The notes under the pieces: model-generated
Database searches by the model: none
What the model saw: the letters and a program-made list of their open reading frames with translations, nothing else
What the model was told of the DNA's origin: nothing
Program-made: the position numbers and the translations under genes
Shown here: positions 1 to 36,786 of the stretch, in pieces
Numbering within the stretch: the stretch's first letter is position 1
Layout: each line of letters starts with the position of its first letter
DNA from: Lutjanus erythropterus
Taxonomy: Eukaryota; Chordata; Actinopteri; Lutjaniformes; Lutjanidae
Length of the DNA: 64,000 nt
Assembly: GCA_020091685.1 (NCBI GenBank)
Contig: CM034610.1
Coordinates: 14,326,724-14,390,723 of the forward strand
Direction of reading: 5' to 3'

Positions 1-1014
1 AGTACACTGTCATGTGGCACACTATGTGCTCACTTGGGTAGTGTGCTAATTTCAACAGGGTAGTGCTGTCTCAAATTGAAGACAGCCGTTGTGCCCTTAC
101 AAGAAATGCTGAACACAGCTTCTTCTTCTTCGTGGGCAAACCGAAGCTGGGCAGAAACTTTACTGCCACCTGCCAAAACATCTACCAACTTATTTACTTA
201 TTACTTAAGTAGCATGACAAAGTCTGTATGCTATTCAGATACATCTTTAATGTCGTTCACAGTAATCTGAGATTCTGAGAGCTCACAGTGGAACCAGAAT
301 TGATCATTTAATTGGCGTTGTCATCACATTATGATGTACTAAATGAATGTATACTCAATTTTGTCAAAAATGCTAATTCCAAACCATCAGACATTTCTGT
401 CAGATTTATATAAACTCACATTAGTTTGTATTGTTGTCTCAAACTATCAGCTCACTTGTGCAGTGTCCTTTCTCTTTTGTTGTTTGCACAGTGAAGTTTA
501 TCGAGGAGGATCTAATGCAATCCCTGCTCTCTTTTTCAGCTCTTACCCCCGGTGCTGTGAGGAGCTCTGCCTCTTGGACACAATTTAGGAGCATCGGTCC
601 TTTATCCCTCCCTTCCCCATAACCCCTTCCCTTCCTCACCCTCCGCCAATCCGAGCCACCCGCAGAGCGGCTTCCTCATAGATAGGTCTCTTCCTCTTGC
701 ATAACACAGGAACACATAAGCATTCTGATCACTTACCATGCAGGTTGAGACTTTGTGAAGGAAGACAAGTGAGCAAAGACAAACAGAAGTGAGTGCTGGT
801 GGGAAAAAAAAACATAAAGGCAATAAACAGAGAAAGATATGCAGACCAAAGGAATGATATTTTTGGAAAACTGAAGATGTAAAGATTTATATTTTGTACA
901 TCAAACTTTTAGTACATGTCATAAAAAACACAGAGGCACGAAGACAGACATTTTGCACGCACAATCTGCTATTTAGTTTTCTTTATTAACTTGACACACA
1001 CGCGCCACGGTCTC
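1..1014 (+). other. ppfia3 upstream / 5' leader region
   Basis: No coding exon is visible here; the open frames are short and have no coding character. The sequence just before the ppfia3 start codon is presumably 5' UTR. A possible splice acceptor (pyrimidine-rich, ending TTTAG near 977) would allow a non-coding first exon further upstream. No TATA box or CpG-rich promoter was identified with confidence. The GC content rises sharply only inside the first coding exon. Confidence 0.4.
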
Positions 1015-26144
<25,130 letters not shown>

Positions 26145-26784
26145 AAGATAAGCACACCAGGTGAGAAAAAGCACCCTCTCTGATGATTGTATCTGTAGCT
26201 AAAAATAGCTCATGTGAACACCGAATCAAACATCACATCTCAGCAGGAGGAGCTGTTACAGTTCTTTAAGTGTGTTTTATTCCATTTTGTAGAACCCCAC
26301 CTCCATCCTTACCCAAGGAAAAAAAAACATTTTTGAAGAAGAAAAAAAAAAAGGATCAAAATCAAAAATGGACACTAGAAGATGACCAACAACATTCGAG
26401 CAAGACGTCTCGAAGAATCAAAGACACTGAGTGAATGATGACTTTCTGAAAAGATGATAAATAATGAGTGAATGACTGTTTATCCATCTGTTTCTCTCTC
26501 TCTCACACTCCATCTTGATCCATAGTTGTGGCATGATGCTGTTTGATTCTGTAGAAAGTGGCCTGTAGAAAGTGACCATCGCCTATCGTGAATACATCTT
26601 CTGTTTTTGAGTGTGAGACGGCAATATTGACACAATGAATTTATAGTTTTTAAAATTGGAAACTGCATTCCTGTTCAGATCAAGAGAACGATACCCCAAC
26701 ACACACATCCCTGCAGGTGATCTTACCATGATTTAGACCGATGATAGAACATACTCTGCCTAGCAACACCACCATACAGTAGTC

Positions 26785-26802
26785 GGGGGGGGGGGGGGGG
26801 GG
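26785..26802 (+). repeat. 18-base G homopolymer
   Basis: A run of 18 G follows AGTC and precedes AGAGGGAGG in the probable ppfia3 3' UTR. Its exact length may be affected by sequencing or assembly error. Confidence 0.9.
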
Positions 26803-27114
26803 AGAGGGAGGTTCAAAGGGAGAATGTGAGTGTACACAGGGGAAGTGAAATGTATGTTCTTAAGCCATAACAGACATGAGATGCACAAATGTGAATAGGA
26901 TGGACAATGAGACAATTAGCAAAGTGCTTTATGACAAAATCCTGTTCAAACTGGGAAAAAAAAGAGTTAAGCATTTGTGTTAATATGCATGCCAAAATCA
27001 ACCATTTTAGAGTGAACGTCATGATATCAATCATCTAATGATGTGAAAGCTTGGGTCAGGACTTTGTAAAATGTGTGTATTTTATTTTTATCATTTTTTA
27101 TGATATATGCTATT

Positions 27115-27148
27115 GTATGTATGTATGTATGTACAGTATGTATGTGTG
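27115..27148 (+). repeat. TATG/TG microsatellite
   Basis: GTATGTATGTATGTATGT, then ACAG, then more TATG/TG units, just upstream of the ATTAAA candidate poly(A) signal of ppfia3. Confidence 0.8.
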
Positions 27149-27588
27149 TGTATTAAACTGTATGTTCATTTCATACTTAGTTTTAAGACTGACTGTAATT
27201 TCATTTTAGGTTGAAAAAGGAACTATGTTTTAAATTATGGACATTTAAGATATGCTACTTGTATGTGTACATTTTGAAAAAAAAAACAAATTGTGTTATG
27301 ATTTAAATTCATATTATTGGAGAGTAGTGATGATAATTGAAAATAATATGATAATAATGATAATGATTGTAAAAGCTGTAATTAAAAAACATACCTGTAA
27401 AATGCTACTGAAGGAGTTATTTGCAGTTTCCCCCCACACTGGTCACAGAGGATCACAGGTAAGTGGTTGTAATGGAGCGATCAGTCAGTTTTCCAGAGTA
27501 TGAACCATTGAAATGCTGGTGCTTATCTTTGAACAACTTCTGCTTGAATACATCACAGTTGGAGTCTGCTGTCAGGGGCATAACTAAG

Positions 27589-28253
27589 CAGTCCCTCCAG
27601 GAAGTTGTGATATGGCAATTACAATTATCACAAATTCAAATTCTGCACAAGCTTGCAATTTTGTCCAATCACCGCAACATTTCTGCAAATTTGACCAGTT
27701 ATTGTCATAAATGCACATCTCAATGAACTGACTCAGTGTTTTATTATCTACTATTTTTTGTATTTATTATTTTTTTATTTTGTCACAGGTACTGAAAGGA
27801 ACACCAGGTCTGTCATTGCTATTGACATGTATCACTACTCTGTGCACTTTTATATTTTATAATTTTGTGCCTGCTGTTTTGATTAACTTTGAGATCCAAA
27901 AAGATTTTTAGTTCTTTGTGGAAGCACAAAGCACTTCGTCATTTATAAATAAAACATATTTTGTTAGAATTTCTGTAATCGCGAAGCTTTTTGGTAAGGT
28001 TACTTAGAACACTGAGAACAATGTGGTTTTATTCTCCCTGAAACAAGTTGCCTTCGCTTTTAGCGAATTCTACATAATATATATTTGTGCAATTTTCACT
28101 TGCTCCCACAATTTCATTGCAAAAAACGCCTGAAAACAGTATAGCATGCTTTACAGTTTTGCATTTGCATTTGCATTTACATTTGCAGTGAAATCAGGCA
28201 TTTTAGGTCACATCAAAACCCCAAAACAAGCCTGTGAAATCCTGGAGGAATTG
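27589..28253. mobile_element. decayed non-autonomous DNA transposon
   Basis: The left end reads CAGTCCCTCCAGGAAGTTGTG and the right end GTGAAATCCTGGAGGAATTG, so the outer 14 bases are imperfect inverted repeats. The interior is AT-rich with Gly/Cys-poor short frames and no transposase. No target duplication was found. It may be one element of about 665 bp or two half-elements with unrelated sequence between them. Confidence 0.4.
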
Positions 28254-29146
28254 AGTAAAACCAACAAAGTACCAAAAGACAGGGCAGGGAAAAGCTGTTA
28301 GGGAGGGGTATGTTCATGTCATACTTTTTATTTAATTGTTCTGTATAGTGTATAGTTTAGGGGTGAAATGTTCGTGCATTCTGCAAATACTACCAGTCTG
28401 ACATTAACCATGGCACAATGGCCCGCGGCCACAAAAAGTTTACCCTGTGGCCACAAATATTCCATGTACGGGGCCCGTGTTTTATTCACATATGTGAGCC
28501 TACGCCACCACAATGCAACAGTTCCTCAAACATCCCGTGCCTGCTTGCATAAACCACCTCAAAACCTTGAGCAAAACGTTTCCCCAAGCTGCGTTTAGGA
28601 GCACTGGGTTGTCTCTTCGCCTATGTGTCGATGCTGTCTTCAAGTGGGGTCTTGTTTACCGTATGGATGAAACAACGATTTTTCTTAAAGCTCTGAGTTC
28701 ACAGTGGCAGGCTTTCATGGCAGTCACTTTGTTAGCCTGTGTTAGTTAATGCTAGTTTCACCAAAATGGACGACAAAGAGAATAGAAAAAGAAAACCAAA
28801 CCGGTCAGAAGATAAGAATGTGGTATATGGACACATAAGCACATAGCTAATCAAAAAAACTGAACCCATCCATAACAAATGTGCACAAGCAAGAAGTAAC
28901 CGACAAAATCAACGGGAGGAATCTGCTGTAAAACAACCTGTAGATGAAGTAATGAAGAAATATTAAAATATTCCTGTGACAGCAAGAAAGGAGAGTAACA
29001 TTGACAGGAGTCCACGAAACTGGTGAGTTTCCATAAAACTATATAACTGATGTTATTCTGATGCCGTCCCCTCAAAACAAGCAACCAAAAGCAGGACTTA
29101 TACCCACAGTGGGCATCCGGTGAGTCAGACTAAAAGATTATGGATT
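28254..29146. other. intergenic stretch upstream of the coding relic
   Basis: No supported gene. A short open frame from the ATG at 28764 (MDDKENRKRKPNRSEDK then a stop soon after) and a good donor-like GTGAGT near 29022 could belong to the relic downstream, but I cannot link them. The rest is AT-rich with no recognised repeat. Confidence 0.3.
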
Positions 29147-30303
29147 ATGGAGGACAACCATGCTGAGACAGTAGACCCGAGCTCTGTCCCTGTGGAACTG
29201 GTGAATGCAGCCGATAAGGATGTCACACCAGAGGAATTCATGGAGGACAAACTAATCACAGACTAATCACAGATGCAATCGGATCTCCATTTCTACGAGA
29301 GATTTCTTTCACCGAGGTGGAAGCACCTTCCCAAGGGGACGACAAAGATATCTGTGAGACCTCACTGGCTGTCAGAACACAGAGGTATTTTGACTCTGGC
29401 AAGAAAGATAAGAAATCTGCAGGCAGACATGGCAAAAAGATCTATAAGAGGATGAGGTCTACATTCCAGCACTGTTTCAATTTAAAGCCAAAGAAAAAGG
29501 ACCAGCTAGCAGAAAAACAAAATTTGGACGAGACTGTTGAGTCAGATGTCAGCGACTCAGCATCTGTCTAAGTAAGTACGTTTTCTAACTTCATCATTGA
29601 AAATCCTGAAAACACTTGAATACCATACTGATGTTTGTTGTGTGTTTTTATGTTTTAACTTTGTTTATTTTTTAGGCAGCAGACTGAAATAAGCCATGGT
29701 ATTTATTACATGGACATGAAGGATAACCTACTCGACATGAGTGGATGTGCAGACACACATCCTACAGACAATTGCCGATACTCCAACAAAAGTCATTCAC
29801 CAGAATCCCACCACTTTCCAGCTACGTGGGACAAAGACATTTGGGTGGAAGCTGCTCTCAGAGCTTCTCTTGGTGAAACTGGACATCACTGAGGACAAAA
29901 TCCAGCAGACTTTGGGAAGCTCTTCAGGCAAGACTTTGTGATGTGGTAAGTGTGGCAGCATCTGTCAGAATACCACCCAAACTCGAAGAGGCCGTTGTCA
30001 GAAAGATTATTGATAAGGTTGGCTCTGCTGTGTCAGTGGCCACACCAGCATCAGAGGATGGAGGAACCAGCGTTGATGACCTGCTGCCAGTTCTCCATTT
30101 GCACAGCATGCAAGAAGATGATCACATGAGTTAAACCCATCCTCAAAGGCCTACAAGGTTCAAAGCAGATAAGTCAGACCGTCAGTAAACATTCAGATGC
30201 ACCTACCATCAAAGTACACAGGAAGACGTCGCCAAGATCCAAGCTGTTTCAGACAAACAGACACGTTACTCAACACAACAGAGGTTATCCCCAGGATGAC
30301 AAG
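29147..30303 (+). pseudogene. frameshifted multi-segment coding relic, family not recognised
   Basis: Four adjacent segments look protein-coding but lie in shifting frames. Segment a (29147-29266) opens MEDNHAETVDPSSVPVELVN and hits TAA just after an 11-bp tandem duplication. Segment b continues to 29571 and contains a Lys/Arg-rich core (KKDKKSAGRHGKKIYKRMR); its stop sits directly before a GTAAGT donor. Segment c (about 29677-29940, after a good acceptor) contains LLSELLLVKLDITEDKIQQT. Segment d (29943-30134) contains RIPPKLEEAVVRKIIDKVGS. A fifth open stretch (30130-30303, 58 codons, other frame) ends at a GTACGA donor. Codon-like composition with several frame breaks suggests a dead gene. 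I do not recognise the family; a live gene with unusual splicing is the alternative. Confidence 0.45.
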
Positions 30304-32035
30304 GTACGAATCTTTTCCAGTCATCAGTCTATGATTCTAACCATGTCCATGATGTCCATGAAAACTTAACCAGACACCAAAAATGCGTCAAAATGGAAAA
30401 CGTTTTGGTGGTGGTGTAGATTCCATATGCAAAAAACCCAGTTGATGGCAAAAACACACAATGATAGCAGAATAAGTAATGTTTTTTCAAGACTTTTCTG
30501 TACTTAAGCTTGTATTAAACAGTAGATCATTGCCATTTATTCTGTTCCTGTTGTTTGGACAAGTTATATTTCAGTCTGTTAGTTTGATATTAAGAGCTGT
30601 ATTAATCTATGTGAACCATTCTACATTTCTTTTTATCATTCTTATTTCTCTGTTTCAGCACCAAACACATTGTTACGTGTAACATAGATCTCCAGTGATA
30701 TTATTTTTCGGTCTGCTGTGCTGCACTGTAGGAAGTAGCTTTAAAAAACAAGTTTCAAGTGTCTGGAAATTGTTTTCTAACAGACTCAGGGACGAGCGCA
30801 GTTTCAGTCTTCAAAAAAACAGTCCTTTGCAGATGCTTCACTACGCTGCGAAAGTCTGCTGTGAAAAAGGCAGCGCTATCAAGTTAGCCACCTAGCAACA
30901 GTGTCGGTCTTGACTGCTTCGTCTCCAGCAAGACATGGCAGGCTTTGGAGGAGGCCTAAGGGGATGTGAAAAAATGTGATTGGTTAATTCACCTGTCACT
31001 TTCTAAACAAACACACAGGCTGTGGCTGTCATGAAGCTCTAACCAATGAGTGAGCCAGCTCAAACCTTTCTCTGCCTAGAGACAACAACAAAAATTCTGA
31101 TTAGATAACTCTATTTTGCCATTTTCAGGACAGTAACTCTTTCATTTCTGAAGCAAAGTTGACAGAAAACAAGGTTTAAATTGGAATAAGAAGAGAATAG
31201 CCTAATAATTAAATGAAATAAATCAAATATAAAATATTTAAATATAACATTTGAAATACTAGTATGTTAGGCCTTCTCTGAAGAAGAGTTCCCCTCTACA
31301 TCATGAAAATACCAAAAACTAAAAATCTACCAAAGACAGTCAATAGCATTTTGCTTACCATTAAACAGATATCAGACCTTTATTTTGAAAGGGGTCAGTG
31401 CCGTATTCATTGGTAATGGAAATGAATTCTACCTTTTATTGTAAATTATAACTTTCACTCAGTACTCTACATCCATGTTTTTATGTTATTCTGTTTTTTC
31501 TTCTGTTATTGTTGCAACCTGCATGTGCCATTCATGATACACTGTAAAAGTATACAAGTCAAGTTTTAGATCTTGCCAGCAAAACTCAAGATATTCAAAT
31601 AATTCAAGATATGAAATTTCAGAGAGGGCGACCAACAGTAGAAGTGCCCTATGTAGAACATTTCTGACTATTCCATTATCAGAGATTTGGCCATTATTAG
31701 GACCTTTATCATTTTTGTCTGGCCCATGGCAGCCCGATCAATTTCTCATGTTGCCCCACATGAAAAATAATTGCCCACCCCTGGGCCCCCTATACTTTAC
31801 CTTCCCTCTGCTCGCCCTCCTCACTATCTCTCTACTTCACCTTCCTAACCCAACTTCATCCTCTCGCTCCTTCTATTCCTACTTTCTAAATCCCCCACCT
31901 TGCATCTACCCCGTGCCTTTCATTTTCTCTTAAAGAATAACAAAACAGTGCTCCCACAGGGGACCTCTTAATATTTTTATTTCTTTACCCTCCTCTTCTT
32001 TCTCTGCTCTCCATTTTCCCTTGAATCCCCTCAGG
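30304..32035. other. intergenic, no gene recognised
   Basis: Only short unsupported frames. The segment near 31715-31795 (GGCCCATGGCAGCCCG, then GCCCACCCCTGGGCCC) resembles the tail of a hAT-type element. A pyrimidine-rich tract runs from about 31790 to 31930. Confidence 0.3.
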
Positions 32036-32250
32036 GCAGTACAGCGGTTCGGTGGTTAGAACTGTGGCCACACAACCAAGGCCTGGTTCAAATCAGGTCT
32101 GTTCTGTGTGGATTTTTAATGTTTTCCCTGTGTTTTGTGGTTTAATTCAGGTTCTCTGGTTTCCTCCCACAATTAGGAAAAAAATACAAAACATGTATGT
32201 TTGGTTAATTGACCCCAAAAAATTAAATAAATTGAATCGTAATAAATTGA
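32036..32250 (+). mobile_element. tRNA-like SINE or related interspersed repeat
   Basis: GGGCAGTACAGCGGTTCGGT, then GGTTAGAACTGTGGCC and GGTTCAAATC resemble RNA polymerase III A and B boxes in the correct order. The following TCTGTGTGGA, CTCTGGTTTCCTCCCACAAT and TGGTTAATTGACCC blocks match a repeat I know to be very common in fish genomes. It is diverged, so an old copy. The + orientation is set by the box order. Confidence 0.55.
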
Positions 32251-34732
32251 AACTAGTCTTGTGTTTTTGTCTGTCTGGTCTATGGCAAAAAGGTTGTAGA
32301 GTTCATTACACCCAACGATATGCAAGTGTATTTTTGTGGATCATTCGGTCTGTGTTTTTCATCAGATAGTGATAAGATAAAATCTTATGTGAATTAACTT
32401 TGACTAAATTTAGCTGTACTTTGCAATAGATTTAGTGAAATGTTGAACAAATGTTTATGTCTCGACAGTTTTCATTAACTAAAAACTAAAATTCCCAGAT
32501 GTTTATTCAAAACCTGACTCAAAAACAACAGGATGAGGCTGACTACATTTGATTAAAAACACTTTTGACATAAGATGATAAGGCTATAAAATGTTCAAAT
32601 TTCTATTGCTTTATGAGGATTTTAAGGATTTCTCATAGATCATAGCTTAAGGGGGAAACAAATGAAATCAGAAAAACTAAAATTTGAACATAAGCATTTC
32701 CACAATAACCTTAAAAGTTATATCTAATGATGAAATCATGTATTGATCACATGTTACAGGTTTCCAAGGTCAAGAATTGACTTAAAACTATAGCATACTG
32801 ATCATTTAAACAATGTATTAGTATCCAGAAATGTGAATACAGACTTTAATGTGTAAAACTGATGTGGTTCCCCTTCAAAAATACAAATGATTCTTTCTCT
32901 TGGGAACCTGAATGTGCTCAGTATGTACAGACATGTGAGAATTAAAGGAACAACATGAATAAATGGGTGGAGAAACAAAGATGAAGATGCTTCTTACTGA
33001 TTTAACAGAACAGTAATTTTGTGCAATAACTGAACTGTGCAATATTGTGCAATACTGCATGAGGGCTCATGAATTTTAACATTTTATATTTAAAGATCAA
33101 CAGAAATCAAACTGCTGCCTGTGCAAACTGCTAAATGATTGCCTCCAGCGCCATCTCCTGGCTGCAGCTTGGAACTCATCCAGGATATAGCACTACAGCC
33201 ATAAAATATTAAATTAAAAGAAAAAGAAAAAGAAAAAATACAAATAAAATGAAATACAAATAAAATAAAAATAGGATACATGTATGTTATTTTTATTCAT
33301 TGTATGGAATTTATTTGGTTTACGAACTGAATTAAAAAAAATTGTTCAGTCAGTTCGGTGAAGGAAACATAAGACTTTCTAACAAACATTTAAGACCATC
33401 TGCAACAGTTACACAGTTAAAGAGTTTTAACTCTGCCAATATGCTGATCATGTGTCTTACAAACTTAATTTAATGAGTTAATTGAACTCTGTACATTCAA
33501 CTCATCATTTCAAGTCAAATTTTAGAAGAACCTATGTTTATGAGCTCTGAAGTGTTCTGGAAATAAATAGGCCTACTAGATTTTTGAGTTTAATTTACCT
33601 GAACAAATAAATATTTTTTTTTATAGTTAATGAGAGAAGATAAGTTGATTCCACCAAAGTCCTGTATGATTTTTCACAGTGAAGGTGTTCATTTTGCAAA
33701 AATGGTGCATTCACTGTATATTATTCCTTACACAGCTCTCACTTATAGAAATGGAACAAGATTCACTTTAAAGAGAAAGTTAAGTTTCTTGGTGAGGCGC
33801 TGTGTTTCTTACAGTAAATCGAGACTTTACAAACACGACATGGCGTGCAGCAGCCTCGCCAACGGCACAGCTGCAGTCACATAAACACTCGTCTTCTGCT
33901 TGTAAATCAGTTTCGTCCACTGTTTCCCTCTTTCTCTCTGACAAACACACATCAAAGTAAGATAAACACCGTAAAACTCACCCGTTTGTTATACTTTATT
34001 TAGCAGATGACGTAGAGGGAGATGTTTGTGTTACATCTTCTTGCAGTTGTGAAATGTGTATATTTTTGAAGTGGAAGCCCGGATGGAAAATCACCCTGAG
34101 TTTCTGTAACCTGCTTAATGTTCCACATGTGATGAGGCTGGAATAATGAATAATACAGATACTTATCTGTCAGTGTGAACAAATCACAAATGAAAATTCA
34201 TTGTCTTATTGAACTGAAGCATTTTAACCTAAAAGATTGATTATTATTCACATCAAACCAAAACATTTTTCTATATGTATATGTGTAGCTAGCTAGCTGG
34301 TGCTTATGTGTAAAATAAAATTTCATAAATTCTACATAAAATACAAAAGACAGAGAGTCTTTGAATAAGTAAGGGATAATGTACTAATAATGTGTGTATC
34401 ACCCTGCTTATTACACACCTACTTATTAAAACAAAATCAATAATTTGGCACAAAATATGAAGTATTAATGAAATAATAAAATTTATTAAAAGACGGTAAA
34501 TAATGGAAACAGTAGGATATATAAAATCAACATGTACCCGTTTTTTATGTGCTAGTCGGCTCGGGTGAATTGTTGTGGGATGAGAAAGTCTTACAGTAAA
34601 GGAGACGGAAGAAGCCCATACATAGTGTTTGAACGCAGGTCTTCCCCTCAGCATTAAATCATGGCTTAATTGTGTAGAAATGTCTGACTCATATGTTTCT
34701 CTCATGAACAAGGACGTCCTCCTCTGAACTCC
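32251..34732. other. intergenic region upstream of fgf21
   Basis: No coding exon recognised. It includes a GAAAAA-type A-rich tract (33217-33270) and a segment near 33340-33540 that may be a diverged copy of the 37.3/39.2-kb repeat. I saw no nuclear-receptor element clear enough to call. Confidence 0.3.
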
Positions 34733-34740
34733 TTTATAAG
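34733..34740 (+). promoter_or_regulatory. fgf21: candidate TATA box of fgf21
   Basis: TTTATAAG lies 150 bases before the fgf21 start codon, in a short GC-richer patch (CCTCTGAACTCC upstream and GGCTCC downstream). The spacing fits a short 5' UTR of roughly 120 bases. This is a motif match only. Confidence 0.45.
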
Positions 34741-34889
34741 GGCTCCAACTTGCTCCTGTTTAGAATTTGATTGAAAAGAACTTGCTTTTGCAGAGCCACA
34801 TATTTCCTATTTATTTTATTATATTATTTAATTTAATTTATTTATTATTTATTTTTCTTTTAAGGTTATTTAATCTTTTTTTTTCCCAA

Positions 34890-36628
34890 ATGTTTTTGTT
34901 TCCACGCACCTCTTTTTCTTACCTGTGTTCTTTTCTCTTAATTATCACATTTCCTTTCTCTCTGACATTTTATCTCCCCGATTCCAACCCACTTTTATCT
35001 TTTGCCAGTCAAGTCAGAGAGGTGCACCTCTACACAGGTATTTATAATAATTTTCATATTACTAATTTAATAATGGACTTAATGCAATTATGTCAATATT
35101 TATGACATACCTGTAAACAACAAACACCTTAAATTCTTAATTATGCTGATTTATTTCCTCTGTCTTTCTTCTTGTTGCAGAAAATCACAGAAGAGGGATG
35201 TATCTGCAGATGACCCTGGATGGGAGAGTGTCTGGAAGTGATGCTCAGACCCCTTACAGTGAGTATTTGGCAGATAAATCACCAACAGACAGCGCACTGT
35301 GGGCCTAATTTTGATTATTTTCTTTTGTAATAATACGATATATAAATTTATCATTTTGAACTTTTCATTATTTATTTAATTTTGTTCAATTTAGTTTTTG
35401 TCTGTTAGTTTCTAGAGTGTGTTTGCTCATTTCAGTTTGGCTGTTAGTTTTTATTGTTCAAGAAAGTTAAGTTTTAGTGTGGTTTTAATTATTATACTGT
35501 TAGATTCATCTGTGTTGAAAGAAAACACATTTTAAAGGTTAAAAGATATTTCTGGGGGATCTGTGAAAAGCAAGATGTTACATATTTAGAGTCACATCTT
35601 AAATGTTTGCAAAATGCTGGCTACATAGCTAGCTAATCTACTTCAGTTCTTAGCTAGTGATTATCTGTAGCACAATGCTCGATAACTAGCTAGCTAATCA
35701 ACATATGCTGCCTTCATACTGCCTTTAAATGGTACTTGAAATTACGACATGGGAAGTCGTGTACACGACATCGTGAACACAAAGCTTTCACAAAACTTAG
35801 AGTTTTTGACGTTGTGAAAACAAAAAGAGGGTGGGTGTTCATATGGACTCTTCTTGTCGTTTGCTAGTTAGTTGGATAACATTTTTTTTTTTTTGTGAAC
35901 ATTAAGATGCGGCTGTATGTTGCTTTGACAGGTCCTGTAGCACCACTGCCTCCTCATGCATGTTGTGTTGATACATTTGACCAAACAAGACATTTTCTGT
36001 AGTTTACAGAATCCATTTTTATTTTCATTTCAGTAAACTTAATATAATAACTTTGCCACACCATATACTGGATCACTTAAGGTCTAGAAAATGAAAAAGG
36101 AGACTTATGTAGAAGACATAATTATTCATGTGTCTGTGTTTCCAGGTGTGCTGGAGCTGAAATCAGTTAAACCAGGCCACGTAGTCATCAAGGGACAGTC
36201 ATCGTCTCTCTTTCTGTGCATAGACAGCGGAGGCCGTTTGTGGGGACAGGTACAGTAAGCAAAGCAAAGTTAACTATCCTTAAGTTCTGTGTCCTCCTTC
36301 CTGTCCTTCGCTGACAGTTTACATCTGCTGTCCCTTTCAGAGGCAGTACACAGAGGCTGACTGCACCTTCAGAGAACTGCTGCTGGCAGACGGATACACC
36401 CGTTTCCTCTCCTCACACCATGGATCTCCTGTGTCTCTGGCATCAAAACAATCCCCGGACCGACACACAGTCCCCTTCACTCGATTCCTACCACTCAGGA
36501 ATACTTTGGCAGGGGACGGCGTGTCTGAACAGCCAAACAATCAGAGAGATTTCGACGTGGACTCTGATGATCCTCTTGGAATGGGTCTAAATTCGATGGT
36601 CAGTCCTCAGTTCTCAGTGGACAAGTAA
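34890..36628 (+). CDS. fgf21: fibroblast growth factor 21, secreted metabolic hormone (4 coding exons)
   Basis: FGF21 is an endocrine FGF that signals through FGF receptors with beta-Klotho to control lipid and glucose use. Exons are 34890-35037, 35181-35258, 36146-36249 and 36341-36628, phases 1, 1, 0, giving 205 aa. Residues 1 to about 28 form a hydrophobic signal peptide, then LPDSNPLLSFASQVREVHLY matches mammalian FGF21 (PDSSPLLQFGGQVRQRYLY). The trefoil core includes LELKSVKPGHVVIKG, LFLCIDSGGRLWGQ and CTFRELLLADGY; C100 and C118 match the family disulphide. The tail has DVDSDDPLGMG and VSPQFS, aligning with the DPLSM and SPSYAS beta-Klotho sites. Exon 3 is the 104-nt exon typical of FGF genes. 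The intron after LYT splits the usual first exon. Confidence 0.92.
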
Positions 36629-36780
36629 AGACAGATATATAACTGTATGTTTTAATGAGACATGGATTTATTATGAGATGAGTAGCTTGGTTATTTTTGT
36701 TCTCAACATGTTTTGGGGGGGAAATATTAATGTAACTTATTTATTTATAGTGTGTCATATATTTCTGATGTGTTTTTTTC

Positions 36781-36786
36781 AATAAA
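36781..36786 (+). terminator. fgf21: fgf21 poly(A) signal AATAAA
   Basis: AATAAA lies 153 bases after the stop codon, followed by T/G-rich sequence (TTCTGAGTTTGTATGTTTAT), which suits a short 3' UTR. Confidence 0.65.

Larger units (their letters stand above)
26145..27175 (+). other. ppfia3: ppfia3 probable 3' UTR
   Basis: Sequence follows the ppfia3 stop codon with no further open frame of interest. It contains an 18-base G run (26785-26802) and a TATG-type microsatellite (27115-27148). A variant poly(A) signal ATTAAA lies at 27152-27157, followed by T/G-rich sequence, so cleavage near 27175 is plausible. A canonical AATAAA at 27948-27953 is an alternative but lies inside a suspected transposon. 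Confidence 0.4.

Noticed and set aside
34767-34889. Hydrophobic N-terminal extension of fgf21
   Set aside because: The extra 41 codons are AT-rich leader without an ATG start; the ATG at 34890 gives a normal signal peptide.
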